DNA of 64,000 nt from the NCBI RefSeq assembly GCF_001949145.1, contig NW_019091390.1, positions 878,237 through 942,236 on the forward strand. The letters are read 5' to 3'. The notes under the pieces are model-generated. The model was not told the origin of the DNA and did not search any database. It saw nothing but the letters and a program-made list of their open reading frames with translations. This DNA is from Acanthaster planci (lineage: Eukaryota > Echinodermata > Asteroidea > Valvatida > Acanthasteridae). Both the position numbers and the translations under genes were made by a program. Positions 1 to 11,800 of this stretch are shown here, piece after piece (positions within the stretch are counted from its first letter, which is position 1; each line of letters starts with the position of its first letter).

Positions 1-4
1 GAGA

Positions 5-140
5 GTGTCTCGCTTACTCGCAGGACAGGAGTGTAACTCCAGTACAATCGAGAGTGTCTTGCTTACTCATAGGACAGGAGCATCTCGCTTACTCACAGGA
101 CATGAGTATCTCGCTTACTCACAGGACATACTCCTGTTTT
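5..140. repeat. 26-bp subrepeats at the head of the 1.3 kb unit
   Basis: The core TCTCGCTTACTCACAGGACA recurs with GCTTACTC at 12, 61, 87 and 113, so the last three are spaced 26 bp apart. The same cluster is present in the second unit from about 1324. Confidence 0.75.
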
Positions 141-961
141 GTGTGCTCAGGATCATAATCACATTAATACGAGTAACGCACTTGAATGCAGCCGTACAAG
201 TGAGGAGACAGCAGACAAAATGACTTGACAGTGAAGTTGGCTAGATGCCGCTTCAAATTCCCGTTACGTCAACCTTCCTTGCAGACGCAACAAAGCAAAC
301 GCTGGTGACCTGTGTACCTGCTTCATGCAGTACCATGGTCAACTGCAAGTTTCCCACTGACAGTTCGCATTCAATCATTTCCTGCATCAATCGCATTGGA
401 TACCATCCTTGTACGTTACTAATAACACTTTTTTTTTCTTTGCACATTTAAGAACATATAACATACATGTAGGAGTTCATTTACATGTACTAGTATGACG
501 AAATTCTATTTCCCAAAAATCAGTCTGTGTAAATGGCACAATATTTTACATTTACATCAAAATAGCAGATATATCTACATTTGACCAAATGCATGGACCA
601 TTCTAGTCTCTCTGGGTTTGTACACGTCTTGGGCTATTAAACAAAGATGAAAGACACTTAAAAAGAACACATAAATTCATAAAATATACACTGTACATGC
701 GTGTATCTTCACCAGTCATGTACACTCACATCCATCCTCACACAGCTATACTTGTGGGGTATTTCCTTAGTTCTCGTTTACAAAACTCCCACACAACACG
801 CAAAAAAATTTCAAATCACTCCAATTTAAACCAGATTCACTTTCCTGGGTTGAAATTTTGACCGCATGTCCCTTATATAAAACACTTCAATTTGCGACAG
901 ATTTTTACCCTTAAAAAAATTCGCCTTTTTGAGTTATTTCCAAATCTCAGTTTGGTGAAAT

Positions 962-1048
962 TCTTGTGGGGTACCGATTTTGGTATCCCACAAGGTAAAA
1001 ACTGGCCTTGTGGGGTACTTCCCATTGTTCCGGTACCCCACAAGGCCC
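962..1048. repeat. Paired hairpins built on CTTGTGGGGTACC
   Basis: Two successive inverted repeats: CTTGTGGGGTACC faces GGTATCCCACAAG, then CCTTGTGGGGTAC faces GGTACCCCACAAGG. The second tandem unit carries the same structure near 2258-2341. Confidence 0.7.
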
Positions 1049-2582
1049 CTTGTATAAGTGCATGTAGTCTCACAAAATCAGGCCAAGTTGAATTTCATTG
1101 CATTTCATACAATCAGCCTTTTTCGTTTGAATGAAATGTCATCCACATTAGTACCACTGACATTTGGATGAAAGTACTGTACGTTTTTTCAGATGTATAC
1201 AGTAAAAAAATTGGAACTAGTAATTTGTATGCCAACATTTCTTTGTTTTGAGCTGCACAGCAAATTTTTATATCCTGCTTTCCCTTTTTTATTGGTCCGT
1301 TAAGTGGACCAGATACTCNGAGAGTGTCTTGCTTACTCGCAGGACAGGAGTGTAATTCCATTACAATCGAGAGTGTCTCGCTTACTCATAGGACAGGAGC
1401 ATCTCGCTTACTCACAGGACATGAGTATCTCGCTTACTCACAGGACATACTCCTGTTTTGTGTGCTCAGGATCATAATCACATTAATACGAGTAACGCAC
1501 TTGAATGCAGCCGTACAAGTGAGGAGACAGCAGACAAAATGACTTGACAGTGAAGTTGGTTAGATGCCGCTTCAAATTCCCGTTACGTCAATCTTCCTTG
1601 CAGACGCAACAAAGCAAACGCTGGTGACCCGTGTACCTGGTTCATGCAGTACCATGGTCAACTGCAAGTTTCCCACTGACAGTTCGCATTCAATAATTTC
1701 CTGCATCAATCGCGGGATACCCTCCTCGTACGTTACTAATAATGAACACACTTTTTTTTTCTTTGCACATTTAAGAACATATAACATACATGTAGGAGTT
1801 CATTTACATCTATGACCAAATTCTATTTCCCAAAAATCAGTCTGTGTAAATGGCACAATATTTTATATTTACATCAAAATAGCAGATATATCTACATTTG
1901 ACCAAATGCATGGACCATTCTAGTCTCTCTGGGTTTGTACACATCTTGGGCACTTAAAAAGAACACATAAATTCATAAAATATACACTGTACATGCGTGT
2001 ATCTTCACCAGTCATGTACACTCGCATCCATCCTTACACAGCTATACTTGTGGGGTATTTCCTTAGTTCTCGTTTACAAAACTCCCACACAACGCGAAAA
2101 AATTTCAAATCACTCCAATTTAAACCAAATTCACTTTCCTGGGTTGAAATTTTGACCGCATGTCCCTTATATAAAACACTTCAATCTGCGACGGATTTTT
2201 ACCCCCCCAAAAATTTGTCTTTTTGAGTTATTTCCAAAGATCAGTTTCGTGAAATTCTTGTGGGGTACCAATTTTGGTACCCCACAAGGTAAAAACTGGC
2301 CTTGTGGGGTACTTCCCATTGTTCCGGTACCCCACAAGGCCCCTTGTATAAGTGCATGTAGTCTCACAAAATCAAGCCAAGTTGAATTTCATTGTATTTC
2401 ATACAATCGGCCTTTTTCGTTTGGATGAAAAGTCATCCACATTAGTACCACTAACATTTGGATGAAAGTACTGTACGTTTTTTCAAATGTATACAGTAAA
2501 AAAATTGGAACTAGTAATTTTGTATGCCAACATTTCTTTGTTTTGAGCTGCACAGCAAATTTTTATATCCTGCTTTCCCTTT

Positions 2583-2588
2583 TTTATT
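2583..2588 (-). promoter_or_regulatory. Putative poly(A) signal of gene A
   Basis: AATAAA on the minus strand about 95 bases past the gene A stop codon (2684-2686). It lies inside the end of the second 1.3 kb repeat unit, so the 3' UTR of gene A probably runs into the repeat. Confidence 0.4.
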
Positions 2589-2683
2589 GGTCCGTTAAGT
2601 GGACCAGATACTTNGATAAGCGATACTTGAGTGTCACTGGCTGTTAAGGCACTGACCTTCCAAAATACTGATACCTTTACCGA

Positions 2684-2898
2684 TTAGACATCTTCCGTTG
2701 TTTTGGCCGGGTCATAGGCCATCTCCTTGTTTTGAATGAGGCCTAGTTCCAACTGCTTGGAATCTTTGCTCTTCTTTTTCTTTTTCTTCTGGGACTTCGG
2801 CTCCGACTGACCGGTAGCGGCGGACTCTCCCACTAATAATGAGGTGTCTCCTGCCTGGGAACCAGCGGAGAACGTTCTGTTTCTGGAGTCCTGGCTCT
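2684..2898 (-). CDS. Gene A exon 12 (cytoplasmic tail, stop)
   Basis: Acceptor ...CGAATGCACAG at 2899-2900, entered in phase 1, stop TAA at 2684-2686. It encodes RNRTFSAGSQAGD, a six-Lys run (SQKKKKKKSKD) and an acidic end. The last exon of gene B has RNRKISAGSQAGD, a seven-Lys run and the same phase, so the two are clearly homologous. Confidence 0.85.
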
Positions 2899-5800
2899 CT
2901 GTGCATTCGGAGAGAAAGACAGAACAGGAGCATAAATGAAATGAAATGGACAGTCGAAGTGAAACATCATCTTTATTCGTTGCTAAGGCAATGGTTCAAC
3001 ATAAGTCACTCGACCGTATATCCATGGGCTTGGGGCCTGGGGGCACGTCCCCCCCCCAGTGCCCCCAACTTGCCCCCCAAATCCACACTGACATCTGGTG
3101 CCCCCCGTAAGATGCTTGTATCCCTCCTTCCTACCACAATCCTAGCTATGCCACTGGGTTCCCGTGACGACAGTTAAGGGTACATGTATATGAAATGTTA
3201 TGTTTCTTTATCACAACCCTTGAAAGGCTCCTGTATGTGTCAATTTATTTGCACGTTTTTTGGCCTTAAATAGGTATTTTGGTGACTTTTGGGTGTTTAT
3301 GTATAATGCCAACTGCCATATCCATCAGCAAAAACTCTGACGTCATCTCGGGTAGAGAACCCCCCCCATTGATTTGTGCAACCCCAAAAAATTGAAATTC
3401 TGGAAGCTTTGACGTTTTGCTGCCCTAAATTTTCTGCTCTTTGTTGATTCACTGTTGTGCAAGTACGTGTCAGTGAGCAACCTTTCTCAAACATGTTTTC
3501 AATGAGCAAAACTGGGGTTCACCGTTTGTGCAGAAAAATACAAAACAAGAATTTATTTCCCTGGATGGTATTACCCATAGTTGTCCAGAAAAACACAGAC
3601 AACTTTATGGTTGAAAGAAAAAAGCACTTTTTAAAACACTGAACCCAACAAGGATATCAAGTCGTGTTCATACACCGAAGAAGAATATTAGTTGTACAGT
3701 TGAACAAAAAATGTATTTGAGAACAGTTCATCGCACGGACCCTTTAAAGAGACATAATTATCATTCTATCATTTCTGGCACAGAGCCAAAGTTTTGCTGC
3801 GCATAAACCACCTGTCCTGTGGTGTAGGCCTGCATGATTAATCGTGGGCGTCACCCAATAAATTTCTCTGTTCAGGCAACCTGCCCACAAGACAAAGCAG
3901 CTCATCACATTAGGCACAGAGGTTCGCTTTCCTCCACTGGCTGACCTGTATGGTGGCTGTGAATGGTCATGATTTCTCACCTATTGGGTCTGCAGCATGT
4001 GGCGTTAAGATCACCTGTGCACCGCTAGCAGTTCTTGGGTTGGAGTTGTCTAACTGGTCTGTAGAATGGTGACCTTGAATAATGCAGAATGGCCCAAGGA
4101 TTACCCTTTTGCTAATTGTTGGTCAATTTGCTACTGTCAGTATTGTGATTGAAACTTTTCTAATAAATCTGTCATTTAACATACACAGAGATGGCTCATA
4201 TCTGAAACATGAATTAGTTCAGTAATTCAGTTATTAAATTTTGGGTTGCACAAAAAAAAGAAACGAAACGAAAAAAAATTGGGGGATAGAACTCCACATC
4301 ACCAAAGAGTAACCAAATATAGCGCAGAATTTCTAGAAGGAATAGCACGGAGTGGGATGTGAACCAGCAACCTCCTAAATGCTATGCTGGTGCTCTACAT
4401 ATGAGGGCGATCTGAATTCCACCCTGTCCTGGTGGTCTAATCATTCATCGGTAGCTTTGCTTAAAGGGGGCACTAGCTAAACTGTTGCATCACTCTGCAT
4501 GGCACCCTTGTAACACACACCGTGTCAACTTTAGTGACACGTGACACAGGGCTGCATGGAGGGAGCCAAGTTGGCAGACATTGAGAAGGTCCCAGGTTCA
4601 AATCCCTGCTCTCGGTTCAACCATTCCTTCCTCCATGTGTTTAACAAAACAGCATTTCCAACCAACAGCAAAGCCAATTACAGCCACCGGCAATTCAAAT
4701 GCTCATGCAGGAAGTTTCAACTGGTAAATTTCATGGGTTACTGACATTCCCACGACAGTTACAATAATGGAGGAAAACTTCCCCTATCCAGGAAAGAGGT
4801 AAAGACTTAGCCGGCTGTCTCGTTAAAGAAAAAAAAAACCTCTCCCAGCTTCAGGAAATTAATCTGAAAACCAACGTGAGAAGTCATGTGGTTCCTACTG
4901 CCAATAGGGCTGAAGAACAATACAAGGGGCAGCGTTGGCTGCATTCAAGTGAGCCACTTGCATTGTACATGAGTATACTCAGGAGTGCATAAAGGACATA
5001 CAGTAGTATGACCCTCTGGTAAATGAGAATATGCACTCGAACAGATGGGGGGGGGGAATTTCAGAGAGCTGCTTAAGCACAAAATTTGCTTAAGCGCAAA
5101 AATCCCTGCTTGGAAAACAAAGGTTACCAGCTCAAAATCTACGTGACTGTCATGCTAACCGAAAGACAGGTGAATACCATTCCAAAACAATATACATCAC
5201 ATGGAGTTTTGGCTGGTTATCTGATTTATCAAGTAAGGTTTTTTCACGCTTAAGCAAAGTTTGTGCTTAAGCAGCTCCATAAAATTCGGGAGTATACACT
5301 AGCATCACGTGGTTATTTCAAGACGGAAGCAAGGTCAACGTTTACTGTTCGTGCAATGTGATTTGAGAGCAATTCATGCAATATTTCCTCTGCTTGCCCC
5401 CCCCACCGATTTTAAAGGTAACACACAGAATGCAGTTACTGATAGAAATGAATGGTATCCAATCCAACTAGGAAAGGAAAGCTTTACTGCTGCAATGAAA
5501 AGGCGCATACAATGTAATTTTTTTGTGCGGTCAAAAAAAATGGAGCTATTTTTATGGCCTAAGGTTACATGTATTTTCAATCTTCTTCAGACTTGCCATT
5601 TTCAAGGGAATTCGGTACCTTTGGGGGTTTCATAATAGTATCAATGTCTGGTTTTTTTTGGGTTTTTTTTGGGGGGGGCTGAAATTTAACGGCAAACAGT
5701 TTTGGAATTTTTGACATTTTGCTTTTCTTTTTTTCTTCAGTGAAAAGGTAGCATAGATGGAATAGACTTATACCATAAAGACATCAGCACTTTGTTTTAC

Positions 5801-8800
5801 ATGTTTGCTTTCCTACGGCAGTGGGGTGGAACACAACCCCTGCAAGTCCCCACAGGAAAGGGCACATGAAAACAGAGCGTGACGTTATTTCATTTTAAAT
5901 CTACACTGCATTCTGTGCAAAACCATGTCGGATGAAAACATTTTCATCGAGGGTAAAATTGCCACTTGTGTCAGTGGTGACTTTTTCACATTACTTCAAA
6001 TTGAAATTGCTGGGGCATATTTCCATCAGGGACATGTAACACACAGCATATCACCTAACTATACCACTCCAAACATTCAATATTTGTAGACAATCATCCC
6101 TGTACTTGGCATCATCAATAAGTAATAAAAACACAGAAAAAAATAGCTAAAAATGAAATTCAAACAAAACTGCATTCCATGAAAAATAAACTCAAGTAGA
6201 AGTCTAGACAGAAGTGGTGAACATTTACAATTAACCAAAGCTGCAAAATGAAAAGTGAAACTATGGAAATCAGTCTGCCATATCCGAGTGATGAACTAAA
6301 TGTTCCTTTCGAATAACAATAGGAATACACGGAAACAGAATGTGTGCTTTCTTCCTGCAGAAAGGGTGAGAATTTGTCAGGTGTTTAGAGAACTTCCCAA
6401 AACAGGAAATTGCAGATCCAACATTTCTTCAAAGTTGAGAAGAAAATCCACTTAATTTCCTCTCTGTGCTTCAGAAATTATGATTATTAAAGAATCCCTT
6501 TGTTTTTGAGAAGGGAAACTACATGTATCATACTTCGGTGAGTCTGGCATTCTTACACTTTGTAGTTTGGTTTTTCAAGTTAATAAATCGACCCTCATAT
6601 ATATTGCTTCAGATTTTTACACGGGCATTGCCAGGAGGAAGAACATTTCTTTCGGGGGGGGGTGCTCATGAGCAGCAGACTGGCAAACCACCAATGGTGG
6701 AACGGAGTCAAGGTGGATTCAGTAAACTAGTGATTTCACCCACTTTTGTCCTTTTTAAAATTTCTTTCTACCCCTTTTTCTTCGTTTTTCCTTTTTCTCC
6801 ATGGGGTACATGTGCATGCCCTGTTCCCCCCCCCCCCCCCCCCCCCCCCCNGCCCTGTTCCCCCCCCCCCCCCCCCGACGCCCATGGCTTTACAACTCCA
6901 ATTTGGCATTCTGATTTCCCGTCCAGAACAGATAGAGTGAGAGGTGCTTACGCAAGGCGGGTGGAGCATTGCATGATGGGTGATTTAGTGGAGCCACCAC
7001 CGGTTCAAGAACGATACTGCCTCAGGATCTGTCATGGTATTTCAGTACCATAAGCTTACCTTTATCCGTGGAGGAATCATTTGCCTCTGATTCGCAGTGG
7101 ACTTTACTGAGAAATTGAAGAGAAAAGGAATACCGAGATGCTGAAGTGTAGTGTGCGTCAAGGTTTGTTGTAGGAAATTCATTAATCCAGTTGATTCAGT
7201 GAATGAATGAAGAAAGAATGCCACCTCTTCAAATGAAGTACTCATCACTTTGTGCTCTCTATCGTAAACATGATTATTGTATATACCATTTACAGAACTG
7301 CCTGGACATGTTAGGCCACTTAAAAAAAAACAGTTTAGCATCAGTTGTATTTGCAAAAAACGAGGAGGGAGGAGTTTTTTTTTAAAAATACTTTGGTATG
7401 CATGCTGATCTGGACTGCTGCAACCACGGAACAAAAGCGCCAGGTTCACTTCAGACTCGTGCACAGAAGGGCACATGACATTTGCGCGTATGTACTCAGG
7501 TCGCATGTTGTCGTGCACGAGGTTGTGTTGGAGTTGTAGAAACTACCAGGGATGGCTAACGACATCGGAAAAGACAACTTCAGGAAAAAAACACAAAACA
7601 TGTGGCAAGATTTTTTGAGGCAGGTGCTGATGCTAAACGAATTATTTTTTTATGTGGCCTTTCTTTTTTCTCATTTGTCAGTTCCATGAAACCATCATTT
7701 TGAAAGGAAACAACTTCAAATATGAGGCTAAGCTTTAGAAAAGATTAAAAATCCTCATTTTTACAACAGTAAAGACACACTTTACATGTAGGTTATGGAC
7801 AAAAATGATCAGTGTTAGAACTTGCAAAATTCATCTTGAATTTCATACAATGCTATGATATATGAATTTGAACTCACAGTGGCATTGGAACTCATGAGCA
7901 TGTTCAAAATTTGAGGAAATATGAAAACAGATCATGACGAAATTCTGAAGGTAACTGCAATATGACAAGCGACAGAGATGTTGATTTCATTTTCTTTCTT
8001 CCAAACTATGCGTCTAATCAAAAAAGTATGTCTGGAAAAGAACAAACTCATTCCCCTTCCCCCCACCCCACCCTCTGAACAGTAAACCGAGTGCTGCTTT
8101 GGAACGTGGAAACATATAATAAGGAGTTTCTGCGGGTGAGTGCGTCATCCTTTCCAGATGCGTTTCTATTTTGCCGCGTTACCATGGAGACAGTTGCTAA
8201 GAAGCCAGGCTTTACTACCCAGGGTAATCTTTTTCCAGCCATTACTTCCCTAATTTGTTTCCAACAGTTAGATGATCTATAACGGATGAATAATTTTGCC
8301 AGGCGAGGCAGGATCTCAGTTGAGCTGAATTTTCTTTCCGGCTGATTTCCCTTTTCATGCCATTAAACATCGAACCCATCAACGTGAACTTACCAAGTGT
8401 CATTCTTTTTTTTGACCACGTAATACACGACGAACAAAATCACCAAGCCTCCAAGTAAAGAGGCGAAGACAATGAGTACAATAAGCCATACTTCCAATCC
8501 TGACAAAAGAAGCAAATAAACGATTTCAAAATTATAAATACGTGAACGCTGCGCTTAATACGTACATGAACTCATCCGATAATGGTGGTGGTTCCTTTGA
8601 AAAGAGAGTATCCACATGGTGTATGACGTATGACCCACCATTTCAAAACCAGACTGAAGAATCACAAATTAAGCTATTATCTAGGAAATGATAATTGAAC
8701 AGTGCAGATTCCACAATGTTGATTGCCTGCACTATCCGCTGGGAACAAAAAAGGGTGTGTTTTTTTGGTACTTACTGCATAAACGCGCAATGAGGCGTGC

Positions 8801-11800
8801 AAGTATATGTGCGTTTGACCCGAAGCACGCTGAGTACGCATAACTAATTTATTCCGGAATGTATGGTCTTTGCGTACACACAGAATACATGCAAGAACCC
8901 ACTTGTAACCATCTGTCTTTATTTCGCCAAATGGGGGTGCACATCAGCTTGGGGCAGATATCAACTACCAAAGATTTCTGGACAAAAACTGTTTTACAAT
9001 ATGGACCACTTTGATGCATGAAAATGAACACTAGGGGAGGAGGATTGTCAAACATCAAAATTAAATACGTCAGCCTGGTTTTGGAATGATAGATCAACCT
9101 CACGTATTCTCAATTTTAACTGTAATCCCATGGGCCCACCCAACCAAAAAGATTCAACCACAGTCAGAATATATCACACCGCGCACAAGTCTGGTAACTG
9201 AGGCATTACTTCTGTATTTCAATTGGCTGAGAGAAAGTTTAAGCAATTTGCAGGCTATTTGTTATTTGTACAATTTTGCGTACACTCAAACACAAACAAA
9301 AAGCACACTCATCAACAAAAACCACACACACACACACGCTCAAAACAAAAATCCAGACAATACCACGAGGACTGCAATTGGTTCATTACTATTCGCTTCT
9401 CAAGCACTCAGAAAATGGGTCCATCAGGCTCACGTGGACCAGTACATGTCTTTTGAAACACCCAGGGAAGAGGACTAAACATCACACCCTAGAATTTCTA
9501 ACCCGTGCCTAAATTGAGGTTGCAACTACTTGACGCCAAAGCACTCAAGATTTTTCTTTCTTTTCCATGGAAAAGCAATTCTGATTCATACGGCCTAAAT
9601 GCTCTGACATTCACACAGCGATGTACAAATTTGTTTTGTTTGGCCAATTTATGTACGTGTCCATACACCAAATGTACAAAATGCCCTTTGTCCTTGTTGC
9701 TGAGCAACACCATCTGTGTAATTTGTACACAAGCCCGACATCCTGCATATTACTTGCACAGATCAACAGCATACATGTAAACATGCATGTGTACAACTGA
9801 ATAAGTGCAGTCTATGTGCACGACATACTGGAAACACGAGCCCATTTGCCAGTAGCAAATTATTATCAAATGACAGTGCTGTGCACAATGCAAATTAGGT
9901 AAACCTCACAAGTGTAGAGGTACATGCACTCCGGTACCAGTCTACAGGAGCCGTTCATCATGACAGATATGATGATCACTTTTTTAACGCATGTTGATCG
10001 CTTTGCATTTACGCTATAGCAACCTTCACACACCACACCAACACATGTACTGAGCTTTTATGAAGCATGTCAATGAATCCTCGATTCTTAACAGCACGCA
10101 TACACCTTTCAACTTGACCCTGAGGGGTCATCCTTGTTTCTTTCTTCATCCTTTTCATGAACATACAGACCATATGACAAGAGCTACGTGTGCTTAAAAA
10201 ACAATCGAAATTGATGAAAAAATACAATCATCTGTTTTTCTGCTTAGTCTGCTCTAACAGAAGAGGGATTATGAAAGCAGTTTTTATACCCGGCAAGATA
10301 TGGGACAGAGGGGTACCCCCCCTTACCTGTCCAATCCTATACGCACTCCAGACTATTGTTGCCTAACACATCCCCCCCAGAAGTCTGTAAAGAATTCCTG
10401 AGATTCCGATCAACCAATGACCAACACAAAGGCGGGGGGGGGGTTCTCTCCATCCCATATCTTACTTCAAATAGCAGTTTTGCCTTCGTGCTTGCAACTG
10501 ACAGACTTTGGCATATCATGTATTTTTTAAATTTTTTGTTTTCATTCTGTTTCCTCTGACGTTATCTGGTTAAATCTCCACGTAGATGGAAACTTATATT
10601 GCACTTGAATGAACTGAAATGAATAGAATGGGACAAAGAGGATTAGGACAATGGTGACTTCTCTTAAAAAAGAGACGAGTCTTGGGACCTTGTCACAGGG
10701 AGAGGGGAGTATAAAAGTGCCCTCTTTATGGCCACCTTTAATTGATGCACTTTACTGTGCCTGAAGCAGTGCTTTAGCGTAGGAAGCGAACCAGTCACAA
10801 ATTCCACAGGTACTGTCAAGGAACAAAAGGGGGACAGAATGGAACCTCATTTCACATGAATGTGATAACAATGATCATTTACAATGTTTCGGCAATGGGA
10901 TCGCTGAGAGGAAAATAAATTTAAAATCAGCTGAGCAATGCAGATCTTTGATAATGGAAATCAGCCTCACCAGTAGGAACAATGATGGTTGGCGTCACTG
11001 TAGTGACATAGCATACATTTAAGAACACCCAAGGGAGTTGCCGTCAACTTTTACCCAGCCAGTAATTAGACTGTGTCCCAAATGAGTTTCCAGAGCTACA
11101 GCTAGGTCTAGATTATCTGTGCGTCTGCATATTTCCAATGGAGTGAAGACCTACATGTAACAGACTGAGATGTGGCCTGAGCTGTACGTATTGGAAACCC
11201 TTTGCCAGCCTTTCGAAACTGACAGCACTCTGTTAAATTTCCTGGTTTTAATGTCATTGAAACTAACAATCAAGGGTTTTGTGTGGTGCAGCGCCCACTT
11301 GCCATTAGGACCAATTTCACAATGATGTGCTACCAATTTTAATTACTGGCTAAGTGCACAATTTCCCTCTAACCTGTCAACCAAGTAGAAAGGCTGGGCC
11401 GACTGCCTGGTTCCAAGTCCCAATCTACTCAGGTGTTGGGGAATGCTTGAGGGATGGGAATCAGTCTACTTTGCCCTCCCTGGTACATGCGCATTAAATA
11501 AACCCGGGAGGGCATGTGGCAACAAGTGAACTGCAAATGCCGCCCAGGAGTGCATGCATAGAGCCAATAGAACACAATCAGCGATGCAAAGAAGATCCAA
11601 ACAATATCAATGATTGTTCCAGACTGACCTGCACCAGGAGTGGCTGTCGTGGGTGTGGTAACATTTTCTGCAAGGAAAAAACATCCAATGAAAAAGGCTC
11701 AATTGAGTTTTTATTACACAGAGTTATACAGGATGTGCAGAGTTGCCATGACAACGTCACTTAAAATATTTTGGCTGCTTGAAGTCGGAGCGCCCATAAT

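Larger units (their letters stand above)
1..2614. repeat. Tandem duplication, two ~1.3 kb units
   Basis: Bases 1-1319 and 1320-2614 are two near-identical copies of one unit. Each begins with a cluster of short repeats around GCTTACTC and ends in a segment TTGGTCCGTTAAGTGGACCAG followed closely by a single N (1319 and 2614). The copies differ by scattered substitutions and one ~25-base indel near 635/1950. No coding sequence is supported. The short reading frames are the same in both copies and have no splice context. A single N at the same unit position in both copies suggests an assembly join inside a longer array. Confidence 0.9.

Noticed and set aside
3812-3880. Exon-like segment in gene A (phase 1-1, 69 bases, EIYWVTPTINHAG)
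   Set aside because: It has a fair acceptor and the same length as exon 11, but the donor GTGGTT is weak and the peptide does not align with gene B. Left out of the model, though an alternative exon is possible.
6523-7053. Open frame of 176 codons with a poly-Pro run
   Set aside because: It is produced by the poly-C tract and its gap; no splice context or homology.
9326-9345. (CA)n run as a possible array
   Set aside because: Ordinary short microsatellite. No CRISPR-like repeat-spacer pattern is present anywhere in the window.
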